Numbered from the stretch's first letter, positions 1-8,139 are shown. The stretch: DNA of 30,846 nucleotides from an uncultured Geobacteraceae bacterium (GCA_903879825.1 CAIRND010000052.1:1-30846), one strand, 5' to 3'. Notes: generated by a model from the letters alone, not told the origin. Program-made: numbers and translations.

Positions 1-849
1 AACGCCAACCTCTGCTCGATTATTCCGGCGCTGAAAGCCAAGATGAGTAAGGAGTGTATCACGGATGAGCAGATGCGGCATCTGCGTGAAGTTTCCCGCT
101 ATGTGTACGAACTGGCCAATATCTCTCCGAATAAACACCAGGCATACGTCGGTAACTCTGCATTTGCCCACAAGGGTGGAGTACATGTCAGTGCGATCCA
201 GCGTCATCCCGAAACGTACGAACACATGCGTCCGGAGCTGGTTGGAAACTGCACCCGCGTACTTATTTCTGACCTGTCCGGTCGTTCCAACATTCTGGCT
301 AAGGCAGAGGAGTTCAATATCAATCTGGACAGCAAAGATCCTGTCACACTTGAAATTCTTGATAACATCAAGGATATGGAAAATCGTGGCTACCAGTTTG
401 AGGGGGCTGAGGCTTCATTTGAACTGCTGATGAAAAAGGCGCTTGGATCACACAGAAAATTCTTCACTGTCCTGGGTTTCAGGGTCATCGATGAAAAGCG
501 GGGCGAGGACCAGAAACCGATGGCTGAAGCAACAATCATGGTTAAGGTTGGTGGTAAAGTTGAGCACACCGCCGCAGAAGGAAATGGTCCGGTCAATGCG
601 CTTGATAACGCAATCCGCAAGGCATTGGAAAAGTTTTATCCCAAACTGAAAGAGGTAAAACTGCTGGACTATAAAGTACGTGTGCTACCTGCCGGACAGG
701 GAACAGCCTCATCAACCCGTGTATTAATTGAGTCCGGCGATAAACATGCGCGCTGGGGTACGGTTGGCGTTTCTGATAATATTATCGATGCTTCCTATCA
801 AGCTTTGATTGACAGTATCGATTATAAACTGCACAAATCAGAGGAGTAA
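1..849 (+). CDS. cimA: Citramalate synthase, C-terminal part (5' end outside window)
   Basis: The frame is open from base 1, so the gene begins upstream and 282 residues are visible. CimA condenses pyruvate with acetyl-CoA to (R)-citramalate, the first step of threonine-independent isoleucine synthesis. The first visible residues (NANLCSIIPALK) and the segment GNSAFAHKGGVHVSAI are typical of the catalytic domain of the LeuA/CimA/homocitrate synthase family. The C-terminal part, from about FTVLGFRVID onward, is a LeuA-type regulatory domain, with motifs NGPVNALDNAIRKAL and STRVLIESG, where end-product feedback normally acts. CimA is preferred over LeuA because of the overall pattern, including the GNANL motif and the HARWGTVGVSDNII ending; this is recognition, not a search. 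The stop is TAA at 847-849, and the next gene starts 32 bases later. Confidence 0.88.
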   Translation, partial: NANLCSIIPALKAKMSKECITDEQMRHLREVSRYVYELANISPNKHQAYVGNSAFAHKGGVHVSAIQRHPETYEHMRPELVGNCTRVLISDLSGRSNILAKAEEFNINLDSKDPVTLEILDNIKDMENRGYQFEGAEASFELLMKKALGSHRKFFTVLGFRVIDEKRGEDQKPMAEATIMVKVGGKVEHTAAEGNGPVNALDNAIRKALEKFYPKLKEVKLLDYKVRVLPAGQGTASSTRVLIESGDKHARWGTVGVSDNIIDASYQALIDSIDYKLHKSEE

Positions 850-881
850 TTCCTATTCAGATTTACGGGGAATGGTAAACC

Positions 882-1439
882 ATGCGACGGGTAGTCATTG
901 TCGCATGTGCGGCGCTGCTCTGTGTGCCGGTATATATGAAAAGCCGTACGAATCAGGTTGTACCTGTTCGTGCGGCTTTTCGCGCTTTATCAAGCAATCG
1001 GATTTCCGTTAAGGTCAGTGGAGATGTTATTCACCCAGGAATATATGAAATTTCCGCCAATACATTGGCAATAAGCGTCATTAATATGGCGGTGCCGGCG
1101 CGCCCGTTAAAACAGCATAAAATCGAACCATTTACCGATAGTCTCCTGTGCAATGGCTCCACTGTTACATTGATGGAGCAAGTTGACGGATCCCATCTGG
1201 TGATGATGGGTCACATGACGGTACCTGAACGAATGATTATGGGAATACCGCTTGATATTACAACGATGAATGAGGGCGATTTTGATCGCTTGCCCGGTAT
1301 AGGCCCAGCTCTGGCAGCGCGTATTACTGCGTATCGTCAAAAAAATGGCGGTATTTTGCGTGTTGATGATCTAAACGCGGTTAGTGGCATCGGTGAAAAG
1401 AAGTTTATTCTGATCAAAAAATACTTTAACACGCTGTAA
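882..1439 (+). CDS. Exported SLBB / helix-hairpin-helix (ComEA-like) protein
   Basis: A 185-residue protein with a hydrophobic N-terminus (MRRVVIVACAALLCVPVY) that looks like a signal anchor. Residues 42-57 (ISVKVSGDVIHPGIYE) resemble the start of an SLBB domain. The C-terminus carries two helix-hairpin-helix motifs, LPGIGPALAARI (137-148) and VSGIGEKKFILI (167-178). This is the layout of ComEA-type DNA-binding proteins, which hold incoming DNA on the outer face of the inner membrane during competence. The protein could act in DNA uptake, but no other competence genes are visible and such proteins are common in non-competent bacteria. The SLBB half is less regular than in classic ComEA. The upstream Shine-Dalgarno is weak. 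Confidence 0.7.
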   Translation: MRRVVIVACAALLCVPVYMKSRTNQVVPVRAAFRALSSNRISVKVSGDVIHPGIYEISANTLAISVINMAVPARPLKQHKIEPFTDSLLCNGSTVTLMEQVDGSHLVMMGHMTVPERMIMGIPLDITTMNEGDFDRLPGIGPALAARITAYRQKNGGILRVDDLNAVSGIGEKKFILIKKYFNTL

Positions 1440-1489
1440 ATGTTGAATTTATAAAATATTATCTGCGTTAAAAAGAAAATAATGTGCGA

Positions 1490-1506
1490 TTGGCACGTAT
1501 GATGTA
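1490..1506 (+). promoter_or_regulatory. Possible sigma-54 promoter upstream of the zinc-ribbon gene
   Basis: TTGGCACG at 1490-1497 matches the sigma-54 -24 element well. The -12 element at the expected spacing reads ATGTA, with GT in place of the usual GC, so the match is incomplete. It lies about 46 bases upstream of the small ORF at 1552. No enhancer-binding site was identified. Confidence 0.3.
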
Positions 1507-1551
1507 ATCACCAGACTGTTTCTATTTAATTGAAAAAGTCGGGGGGATTCC

Positions 1552-1707
1552 ATGCATTGTCCACGTTGCAAAGGTCGTATGTTCACAGAAAAATTTTATG
1601 ATTTTGTCCGCTCCTTCGATGCCTGGAAGTGCACTTGCTGCGGAGAACTTCTGGATTCTACTATCGTTGCCAATCGGGCAAGGAATAATAATACTCATCT
1701 CGGCTAA
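1552..1707 (+). CDS. Small zinc-ribbon protein, 51 aa
   Basis: An ATG at 1552, preceded by a GGGGGG tract, opens a 51-codon frame ending in TAA at 1705-1707. The protein begins MHCPRCKGRM and contains WKCTCCGELLD near residue 30. The CxxC and CxCC clusters, about 20 residues apart, form a plausible four-cysteine zinc ribbon. It stands alone between a possible sigma-54 promoter and a strong terminator, which supports a separately transcribed gene. I do not recognise a named family; small zinc ribbons of this type can bind nucleic acid or protein, but the function is unknown. Confidence 0.65.
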   Translation: MHCPRCKGRMFTEKFYDFVRSFDAWKCTCCGELLDSTIVANRARNNNTHLG

Positions 1708-1747
1708 CTCAGTTAGCAAAATAAATATTTTTAGCGGTGCGGCGCAC

Positions 1748-1775
1748 GGGGACCTGGTATCAGGTCCCCTTTTTA
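1748..1775 (+). terminator. Rho-independent terminator after the zinc-ribbon gene
   Basis: A perfect 9-bp stem, GGGGACCTG/CAGGTCCCC, with a 4-base loop GTAT is followed by a T-run. It lies 40 bases after the 51-aa gene and before rph, separating the two transcripts. Confidence 0.9.
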
Positions 1776-1850
1776 TTTGACTAAGTACCGCTGACAGGTT
1801 AATGAAATGCTTCACGTTTTGATTTATACAAAGTTGAGGAGTTATCACGT

Positions 1851-2567
1851 ATGAGGAATGATGGACGCGGTGCCACCGCTTTACGTTCAATTAAAATTAC
1901 ACGAAATTTCACTAAACATGCCGAAGGTTCAGTACTTATTGAATTTGGCGACACCAAAGTCCTCTGCACCGCATCGGTAGAGGAATCAGTGCCACCTTTT
2001 TTGAGGGGCAAGGGGACCGGTTGGGTCACCGCAGAATATGCCATGCTGCCGCGTGCCACGCACACCCGTTCTCCCCGTGAAGCGGCAAAGGGGAAGCAGA
2101 CCGGTCGTACCCTGGAAATTCAGCGCCTGATTGGTCGGTCTCTGCGGGCGGTAACTGACCTTGGTAAACTTGGTGAACGCTCTATTTACATCGATTGCGA
2201 TGTATTACAGGCCGATGGCGGGACCCGGACCGCTTCTATTACCGGCGCGTATGTTGCCCTTGTTGATGCGTTAACGACGTTGACAGCTAAGGGTCTCCTC
2301 TCTGAAATTCCTATAAAGGAGGCTGTTGCGGCGGTCAGTGTCGGAATAGTGGGAGGGAAGGCGCTTCTCGATTTAAATTATATTGAGGATTCTTCCGCGG
2401 AAGTCGATATGAATTTTGTCATAACATCCAGTGGGCGCTTTGTGGAAGTGCAGGGTACTGCCGAGGCTGAGCCATTTACGAGCGCTGAAATGGATGCCAT
2501 GCGTGACCTGGCTATTGACGGAGTTAAGCAACTTTTTGCCTTTCAGCGGGGAGCACTTGCCGGATGA
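1851..2567 (+). CDS. rph: Ribonuclease PH
   Basis: A 238-residue protein of typical RNase PH length. It trims the 3' ends of tRNA precursors by phosphorolysis, releasing nucleoside diphosphates, as a hexameric ring in the cytoplasm. The family signature RTLEIQRLIGRSLRA begins at residue 86, whose arginine is the expected phosphate-binding residue, and GGTRTASI (123-130) supplies the second conserved basic motif. Start ATG 1851 is preceded by TTGAGGAG at a workable distance. The last four bases (ATGA) overlap the start of rdgB, so the pair is translationally coupled, a common arrangement for these genes. Confidence 0.97.
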   Translation: MRNDGRGATALRSIKITRNFTKHAEGSVLIEFGDTKVLCTASVEESVPPFLRGKGTGWVTAEYAMLPRATHTRSPREAAKGKQTGRTLEIQRLIGRSLRAVTDLGKLGERSIYIDCDVLQADGGTRTASITGAYVALVDALTTLTAKGLLSEIPIKEAVAAVSVGIVGGKALLDLNYIEDSSAEVDMNFVITSSGRFVEVQGTAEAEPFTSAEMDAMRDLAIDGVKQLFAFQRGALAG

Positions 2568-3169
2568 AACATTTGGTAGTAGCAACCAGAAATAAGGGCA
2601 AAATAGTCGAAATCAACGCGTTGTTGACTGGTCTGGTGGATCAGGTCAGTTGTGCTGCTGATTTTACTGATTTTCCCGAAACGATCGAAGATGGAACCAC
2701 TTTCGAAGAAAATGCCCTTAAAAAAGCTCGTGAGGCGGCGAGTTTTACCGGCTTTCCGGCGTTGGCAGATGATTCCGGCCTGGTAGTGGATTGTCTTAAT
2801 GGCGATCCTGGTGTCTTTTCTGCCCGATATGCCGGCGAGGGTGCCGGAGATGCTGCTAATAACGCCCGGTTGTTGGCGGAATGCCGCACTGTTCCTGATG
2901 ATAGGCGTCAGGCTGCTTTTGTGTGTGTGCTGGCGTACGTGACTCCGGAGGGTGATGAACAGCTGTTTGCCGGTACGGTTACCGGGCGGATTCTGTGTGC
3001 AGCCAGAGGAGAGGGGGGCTTCGGCTATGATCCGCTTTTTCTGGTTGATGGCTTTGAACGCAGCATGGCAGAGTTGACCTTGTTGGAAAAAAATAAAGTA
3101 AGCCACCGCGCGCAGGCATTTGAAAAGTTCCGCGAATATCTTGCAGGAATTAAACGTGACGCTGTCTGA
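2564..3169 (+). CDS. rdgB: XTP/dITP diphosphatase (RdgB/HAM1 family)
   Basis: A 201-residue nucleotide pyrophosphatase that hydrolyses deaminated purine triphosphates (dITP, XTP) to monophosphates and pyrophosphate, keeping them out of DNA and RNA. Family motifs appear in order: ATRNKGKIVEI (7-17) for nucleotide binding, FEENALKKA (48-56), ADDSGL (68-73) with the likely catalytic Asp, GGFGYDPLF and VSHRAQA near the C-terminus. It starts within the stop of rph (ATGA overlap). Confidence 0.96.
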   Translation: MKHLVVATRNKGKIVEINALLTGLVDQVSCAADFTDFPETIEDGTTFEENALKKAREAASFTGFPALADDSGLVVDCLNGDPGVFSARYAGEGAGDAANNARLLAECRTVPDDRRQAAFVCVLAYVTPEGDEQLFAGTVTGRILCAARGEGGFGYDPLFLVDGFERSMAELTLLEKNKVSHRAQAFEKFREYLAGIKRDAV

Positions 3170-3188
3170 AAACTAAAGGAAATAAACT

Positions 3189-4649
3189 TTGAAGAAAAAT
3201 AATCAATTTGAGCAGACGAAAACACGGCCGGCTCGCACAGCGTCACAAAAACCGGCTGAAGCAGTCGCCGCAGATAAACCATTTGTACAGTTAACGCGTA
3301 AGAACGTGCTGGAGTTGCGTATAGCCTCTCTGGACGAAGACGGCTATGGAACCGCTCGCAGTGAAGAGGGCATGACCCTTAAGGTCGGCGGAGCACTGCC
3401 CGGCGATGTTGTGCTGGCAGGCGTTGATCATGTCGCCGGAGGAACTGCATTTTGCCATGTAAAAAAGATGATGCAGCCATCACTGTTGCGGAGCAATAAT
3501 CCTCCGTGTCGTGAAAGTGCTGATTGTTTTGGCTGTCCGCTCATCGCCATGAAATACTCCGAACAGAAAAATTGGAAGCGGGGTATGATCTTGGCCGAAA
3601 TGGCCAAATATCCGGAGTTATCTGAGACGGTGGTGCATCCGCTGCTTTCGCCCGACAACCTGATTCACTATCGGACAACGGCAAAACTGACCGTAGCCGG
3701 TAAGTTTACGGAGCCGTTTATCGGTATCTACCGCCGGGCAAGTCATGATGTCTATGATTTGGAGCAGTGCCCAATACATCATCCGCTTATTGACAAGGTG
3801 GTTGCAGCAGTCAGAAAGGGCATCAAAAAAGGCAAAGTTCAGGTGTACAATCCACAAAGCAAAATGGGTTTGTTACGCTATCTGGTTGTGCGTGTCTCGA
3901 CGTATGAAAAAAAGGCGATGGTCGTATTTGTTACTTCCAAGCGATCCTTTAACGAAATACATCACCTGGGTCGTTTTGTTCAGGACCTGGTTCCCGAAGT
4001 TGAAATTGTTGTCCAAAATGTGAACGCGACAGAAGGTAATGTTATTATGGGGCAGAAAGATTTCTTTCTGACCAAGAAACTTCACCTGACGGAGCGGATC
4101 GGAGATGTTTCCTTCAGAATATCCCCCCGATCATTTTTTCAGATCAATAATAGTGGCGCACATCTGATCTACAATAAAGTGAGTGAGTGGGCTGCCCTTA
4201 CCGGGACTGAAACGGTGCTCGATCTGTATTGCGGAATTGGTGGAATTGCACTGTTCCTTGCCAAGGCAGCCAAACATGTTGTTGGTGTTGAAGTTGTTGA
4301 GGAGGCTGTGGCTGACGCCGCAATGAACGCGCGGATAAATGGTATTAAAAACTGCCAGTTTGAGGCCGGTGATGTAGCCGATTTGCTTGATGAAATGGCA
4401 GCAGACCGGCTGTCAGTCGATGTCGCGGTGCTTAATCCACCACGCAAAGGGTGTGATAGCAATGTGCTGGAACGGGTGGCAGCCCTCGGGCCGAAATCAA
4501 TACTTTATGTTTCCTGCTCGCCGCAGAGCCTGGCACGTGACCTCGATATTCTGAAAAAGTGCGGGTATTTATGCCTCGAAATTCAACCTGTTGATATGTT
4601 CCCGCAGACGGTGCATGTGGAAAATGTGGCACGGTTGGTAAAGATGTAA
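3189..4649 (+). CDS. rlmD: 23S rRNA uracil-5-methyltransferase, RlmD/RumA family
   Basis: A 486-residue SAM-dependent RNA m5U methyltransferase. An N-terminal basic tail is followed by a TRAM-like domain (about 38-95). A [4Fe-4S] pattern follows: Cys107, Cys113, Cys116 (CX5CX2C) and Cys194. The catalytic domain has the SAM-binding motif DLYCGIGG (345-352), NPPRKGC (416-422) and the nucleophile Cys443 in VSCSPQSLARDL. The iron-sulphur cysteines match RumA (RlmD), but RlmC and RlmCD share the fold, so the exact target uridine is not certain. The start is taken as TTG 3189, 9 bases after AAAGGA; the next in-frame ATG (residue 62) would cut the TRAM domain. Confidence 0.88.
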   Translation: MKKNNQFEQTKTRPARTASQKPAEAVAADKPFVQLTRKNVLELRIASLDEDGYGTARSEEGMTLKVGGALPGDVVLAGVDHVAGGTAFCHVKKMMQPSLLRSNNPPCRESADCFGCPLIAMKYSEQKNWKRGMILAEMAKYPELSETVVHPLLSPDNLIHYRTTAKLTVAGKFTEPFIGIYRRASHDVYDLEQCPIHHPLIDKVVAAVRKGIKKGKVQVYNPQSKMGLLRYLVVRVSTYEKKAMVVFVTSKRSFNEIHHLGRFVQDLVPEVEIVVQNVNATEGNVIMGQKDFFLTKKLHLTERIGDVSFRISPRSFFQINNSGAHLIYNKVSEWAALTGTETVLDLYCGIGGIALFLAKAAKHVVGVEVVEEAVADAAMNARINGIKNCQFEAGDVADLLDEMAADRLSVDVAVLNPPRKGCDSNVLERVAALGPKSILYVSCSPQSLARDLDILKKCGYLCLEIQPVDMFPQTVHVENVARLVKM

Positions 4650-4670
4650 AAGTTTGATAGTAAAATCAGC

Positions 4671-4699
4671 TTGACATCCAAAGCGCAAATTGATATTAC
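4671..4699 (+). promoter_or_regulatory. Sigma-70 promoter for tRNA-Val
   Basis: TTGACA (4671-4676) and TATTAC (4694-4699) are separated by 17 bases and lie about 19 bases before the tRNA. The -35 is perfect and the -10 matches four of six positions. Confidence 0.7.
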
Positions 4700-4717
4700 T
4701 CTCCAGCTTTTTGATGA

Positions 4718-4792
4718 AGGCGCGTAGCTCAGCGGGAGAGCGCTACCCTGACACGGTAGAGGTCGGCGGTTCGACACCGCCCGCGCCTACCA
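4718..4792 (+). tRNA. tRNA-Val (GAC)
   Basis: A 75-base cloverleaf read by hand. The acceptor stem is AGGCGCG/CGCGCCT, the D arm begins GCTC, and the anticodon loop CTGACAC gives anticodon GAC in a CTACC/GGTAG stem. The T arm contains GGTTCGACACC and the encoded 3' end is ACCA. It has its own promoter upstream and a hairpin with T-run downstream. Confidence 0.97.
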
Positions 4793-4824
4793 TTAACAAG
4801 CAGAGTTGAAACAAGCAGGATGCA

Positions 4825-4848
4825 GGCATCGATGTATCGATGCCTTTT
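4825..4848 (+). terminator. Terminator between tRNA-Val and thrS
   Basis: Stem GGCATCGA/TCGATGCC (8 bp, loop TGTA) followed by TTTT and a T-rich stretch. It ends about 27 bases before thrS, so it could end the tRNA transcript or act as an attenuator in the thrS leader. No T-box elements were seen. Confidence 0.7.
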
Positions 4849-4874
4849 CTGTTTGACCTCTAAAGGATTATTTT

Positions 4875-6797
4875 ATGGATACACATTCGGCTGCAATCAC
4901 AATTACTCTCCCGGATAATTCTTCTCGCGAGCTGCACGAAGGCTCAACTGTGTATGAACTGGCCGCCTCAATCGGCGCAGGTCTTGCCAAGGCTGCGTTG
5001 GCAGGAAAAATCAACGGGCAGTTAGTGGATCTTTCTTCTCGATTGACTGATGGCGACCGTGTTGAAATTGTAACCGAAAAGAGTCCTGAAGCACTTGAGC
5101 TTATTCGACATTCAACCTCTCATTTAATGGCTCAAGCGGTGAAAGAGCTCTTTCCACTTGCCAAGGTTACGATAGGCCCCGCGATTGAAACCGGTTTCTA
5201 TTACGATTTTGATGTGGAAAAGCCATTTACTCCGGACGATCTTGAACGTATCGAAGCAAAGATGCTGTTACTTGCAGCGGCTGATCAAAAAATTGAACGC
5301 AAAGAATATTCCAGTGCCGCAGCGATCAGTATGTTTGAGGCAATGGGCGAATCATATAAGACCGAGTTGATCAATGACCTTGGTGTTGATTCTGTTTCGG
5401 TATACAGCCAGGGCACTTTTTCCGATCTGTGCCGTGGTCCGCATCTCCCCTCGACTTCACGTATCAAGGCATTCAAATTGCTTTCGATCGCAGGTGCCTA
5501 CTGGCGCGGTAATGAAAAAAACCGTATGCTTCAGCGTATTTACGGCACTGCATTTGTCGATAAAAAAGAGCTTGAGGCATATCTGAACCGTCTGGAAGAA
5601 GCCAAACGTCGTGACCATCGTAAAATAGGCAAAGAGTTGGACCTGTTTTCGTTCTCGGACGAAGTAGGTGCAGGTTTTCCTATCTGGCATCCCAAAGGTG
5701 CCATGCTGCGTATGGTTCTTGAAGATTTTGAGCGTAAAGAGCATCTGAAGCGTGATTACGATATTGTTGTCGGCCCGCAGATTCTCAAGAGTGAACTCTG
5801 GCAACGTTCAGGTCACTACGAAAATTATCGTGAAAATATGTATTTCACCGAGGTAGATGAGCAGAGCTATGGCATTAAGCCGATGAACTGCCTCTCCCAC
5901 ATGATGATCTACAAATCACAACTTCGCAGCTACCGTGACCTGCCACTCCGTTTTTTCGAGCTCGGTACGGTGCATCGCCATGAGCGTGCCGGAGTGCTGC
6001 ACGGACTCATGCGCGTACGCTGTTTTACCCAGGATGATGCACACATACTCTGTACTCCAGAACAGCTTGATGCCGAAATCAAAGGCGTCATATCTTTTGT
6101 TAATGATGTGATGGAGATTTTTGGGTTTGAGTACGAAATGGAACTTTCAACCCGCCCGGAAAAATCAATCGGATCAGATTCAGACTGGGAGCAGGCAACG
6201 GAAGCGTTATTGTCTGCCTTGAAAGATTCCGGACGTCCATTTGAGATAAATGAGGGTGATGGCGCGTTTTACGGGCCTAAAATAGACATAAAACTGCGTG
6301 ATTGTCTTGACAGGAGATGGCAGTGTGCTACTATCCAGTGCGATTTTACCCTGCCGGAACGTTTTGATTTGACTTATGTTGCCTCTGATGGTGAGCGTAA
6401 ACGTCCCATTATGGTGCATCGCGTAATCCTCGGTTCAATCGAACGTTTTATCGGTGTTCTTATTGAACATTTTGCCGGTAGTTTCCCGCTTTGGATTTCT
6501 CCGGTACAGGCAATTATTGTTACGGTGACAGATAATCAGGTGCCGTTTGCCCAGGATGTGTATCGTCAGTTGCGTAATGCAGGGATACGTGTAGAACGCG
6601 ATGTTCGAAATGAAAAGCTGAGCTTCAAGATTCGTGAGGCGCAACTTCAGAAAATACCGTACATGCTGGTAATTGGTGATAAAGAAGTCGAGCAGGGCAC
6701 GGTTACTCCTCGCTATCGTGATGGTAAGAACCTCCAGCCAATGAAGCCTGAAGAATTTATCGATTTTGTAAATCAGGAATGTAAAAACTACAAATAA
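4875..6797 (+). CDS. thrS: Threonine--tRNA ligase
   Basis: A 640-residue class II synthetase of full bacterial length. The TGS domain covers about residues 7-68. The editing domain has HSTSH (79-83) and the downstream Cys186 in SDLCRGPH. The catalytic domain carries the three expected zinc ligands: Cys339 (KPMNCLSH), His390 (DDAHIL) and His515 (MVHRVILGS). Motif 2 (FELGTVHRHE) and motif 3 (LGSIERFIGVLIEH) are intact. The anticodon-binding domain forms the C-terminus from about residue 540. TAAAGGA precedes the ATG. It heads the conserved thrS-infC-rpmI-rplT cluster. Confidence 0.98.
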   Translation: MDTHSAAITITLPDNSSRELHEGSTVYELAASIGAGLAKAALAGKINGQLVDLSSRLTDGDRVEIVTEKSPEALELIRHSTSHLMAQAVKELFPLAKVTIGPAIETGFYYDFDVEKPFTPDDLERIEAKMLLLAAADQKIERKEYSSAAAISMFEAMGESYKTELINDLGVDSVSVYSQGTFSDLCRGPHLPSTSRIKAFKLLSIAGAYWRGNEKNRMLQRIYGTAFVDKKELEAYLNRLEEAKRRDHRKIGKELDLFSFSDEVGAGFPIWHPKGAMLRMVLEDFERKEHLKRDYDIVVGPQILKSELWQRSGHYENYRENMYFTEVDEQSYGIKPMNCLSHMMIYKSQLRSYRDLPLRFFELGTVHRHERAGVLHGLMRVRCFTQDDAHILCTPEQLDAEIKGVISFVNDVMEIFGFEYEMELSTRPEKSIGSDSDWEQATEALLSALKDSGRPFEINEGDGAFYGPKIDIKLRDCLDRRWQCATIQCDFTLPERFDLTYVASDGERKRPIMVHRVILGSIERFIGVLIEHFAGSFPLWISPVQAIIVTVTDNQVPFAQDVYRQLRNAGIRVERDVRNEKLSFKIREAQLQKIPYMLVIGDKEVEQGTVTPRYRDGKNLQPMKPEEFIDFVNQECKNYK

Positions 6798-6832
6798 TTT
6801 GTCGTATTCTATAGTTAGATTAAACTGCTGTC

Positions 6833-6848
6833 AGGAGGTGTCGCCATA
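6833..6848 (+). promoter_or_regulatory. Shine-Dalgarno and AUA start of infC
   Basis: AGGAGG at 6833-6838 is followed after 7 bases by ATA (6846-6848), in frame with the N-terminus of IF3. No ATG, GTG or TTG lies in frame near this strong ribosome-binding site. Confidence 0.8.
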
Positions 6849-7364
6849 GCAAAACCGACCGTCAATATCAATCAGGCCATCAGGGTTTCTGAAGTTCGTG
6901 TAATAGGTGCTACAGGAGAGGCGCTTGGTGTTCTTTCTTTGTCAGATGCTCTTGCTATGGCTGAACAGCAGCAGTTAGACCTTGTTGAAGTTTCACCAAC
7001 AGCAGTTCCTCCTGTCTGCAGAATAATGGACTACGGCAAGTTCAAATATCAGCAGAGTAAAAAGCTGCAGGAAGCAAAAAAGAAACAGGTTCATGTCTTG
7101 TTGAAGGAAATTAAGTTACGCCCTAAGACAGATAGCCATGACCTTGAATTTAAAATTAACAACGTTAAGCGTTTTCTTGAAGAAGGTAATAAAGCTAAAA
7201 TTACCCTTGTGTTTCGTGGTCGTGAAATAACCCACATGGATGTTGGTCGTGCGGTCATTGAGCGTGTAGCCAATGAATTGCAGGATGTGTGCGTTATTGA
7301 AAATCAGCCCAGAGTTGAAGGGCGCAATATGTATATGATTGTCGCTCCAAAACCTAAAAAATAA
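6846..7364 (+). CDS. infC: Translation initiation factor IF-3
   Basis: IF3 binds the 30S subunit, prevents premature 50S joining and rejects non-canonical start codons. Taking ATA at 6846 as start gives 172 residues, near the usual 170-180. The N-terminus then reads xAKPTVNINQAIRVSEVRVI, the standard IF3 start. The first ATG in frame (6939) would remove about 31 conserved residues and has no comparable ribosome-binding site. C-domain motifs such as KEIKLRPKTDSHDLEFK, LVFRGREITH and PRVEGRNMYMIVAPKPK are present. A rare start lets IF3 repress its own synthesis, as known for the AUU start of E. coli infC. It lies 48 bases after thrS. Confidence 0.95.
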   Translation: MAKPTVNINQAIRVSEVRVIGATGEALGVLSLSDALAMAEQQQLDLVEVSPTAVPPVCRIMDYGKFKYQQSKKLQEAKKKQVHVLLKEIKLRPKTDSHDLEFKINNVKRFLEEGNKAKITLVFRGREITHMDVGRAVIERVANELQDVCVIENQPRVEGRNMYMIVAPKPKK

Positions 7365-7416
7365 AAAGTATTCCCGCCTGAACAGGTAACTTTATATAAC
7401 GAAGAAGGAGTTTATT

Positions 7417-7614
7417 ATGCCAAAGATTAAAACCAACCGTGGTGCTGCCAAGCGCTTCAAAAAATCAGCTTCCGGTCGTATCAAGCGCGGAAGTGCATTC
7501 ACCAGCCACATCCTGACCCCTAAAACACGTAAACGTAAGCGTAATCTGCGTGGTGGTTCTATGGTTGCAGCAGTTGACCAGAAAAATATTGCCCGTTTGA
7601 TTCCGTACAAATAG
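7417..7614 (+). CDS. rpmI: 50S ribosomal protein L35
   Basis: A 65-residue basic protein of exact family length. MPKIKTNRGAAKRFKKSASG and the C-terminal half are typical of L35. GAAGGAG precedes the ATG. It lies between infC and rplT in the standard order and would be translated from the same message. Confidence 0.98.
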   Translation: MPKIKTNRGAAKRFKKSASGRIKRGSAFTSHILTPKTRKRKRNLRGGSMVAAVDQKNIARLIPYK

Positions 7615-7623
7615 TAATTATTT

Positions 7624-7685
7624 CTCTCATTTTATGAGAGGATGCCCAATGCCAAGAACCATGAGGTAATTGTCTCCCCTTATGG
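7624..7685 (+). other. Two hairpins in the rpmI-rplT spacer
   Basis: CTCTCAT/ATGAGAG with a 3-base loop (7624-7640), and CCATGAGG/CCTTATGG (7659-7685, 8 pairs including one G-U, 11-base loop). The 106-base spacer is long for this operon. L20 autoregulates it in other bacteria through RNA structures, so a role in L20 control is possible but only inferred. Confidence 0.3.
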
Positions 7686-7720
7686 ATCTGGCCAATTCAG
7701 CAGCAAAGGAGTAGTGACGT

Positions 7721-8074
7721 ATGGCACGTGTAAAAAGAGGATTTAAAGCGAGACGCAGACGTAACAAGGTATTGAAACTGGCTAAAGGTTATCGTGGCGC
7801 ACGCAGTAAGCTGTTTCGTAGTGCCACAGAAGCAGTTGATAGAGCATTAAATTATGCTTTCCGCGATCGTCGCGTCAAAAAACGTGACTTCCGCAGCCTG
7901 TGGATCGTCCGCATCAACGCAGCTTCACGCATCAATGGTTTATCGTACAGCAAATTTATTTTCGGGCTTAAAAAAGCTGATGTTCAGATCGACCGTAAAG
8001 TCCTTGCTGACATCGCTGTTACCGATCCAAACGGGTTTGCTCAGATCGCAGCGCTTGCAATGGCCGGTATTTAG
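7721..8074 (+). CDS. rplT: 50S ribosomal protein L20
   Basis: A 117-residue L20 of standard length, beginning MARVKRGFKARRRRNKVLKL with the later ARSKLFRSATEAVDRALNYA and LWIVRINAASRINGLSYS segments. It is an early assembly protein of the large subunit and, in many bacteria, the repressor of its own operon. AAAGGAGTAG precedes the ATG. A strong terminator follows 23 bases after the stop. Confidence 0.98.
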   Translation: MARVKRGFKARRRRNKVLKLAKGYRGARSKLFRSATEAVDRALNYAFRDRRVKKRDFRSLWIVRINAASRINGLSYSKFIFGLKKADVQIDRKVLADIAVTDPNGFAQIAALAMAGI

Positions 8075-8097
8075 TCTCTTTGTAAGTTAATTTAAGG

Positions 8098-8131
8098 AAA
8101 GGGAATGAGACTTGCTCTCATTCCCTTTTTT
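8098..8131 (+). terminator. Terminator after rplT
   Basis: Ten perfect pairs GGGAATGAGA/TCTCATTCCC around a CTTGC loop, flanked by AAA and six Ts. This ends the ribosomal protein transcript or acts as an attenuator before pheS, as seen at this point in enterobacteria. No Phe-rich leader peptide was seen. Confidence 0.92.
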
Positions 8132-8139
8132 GTACACCA

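Noticed and set aside
6939..7364. infC starting at ATG 6939
   Set aside because: This would remove the conserved IF3 N-terminus and ignore the strong Shine-Dalgarno before ATA 6846.
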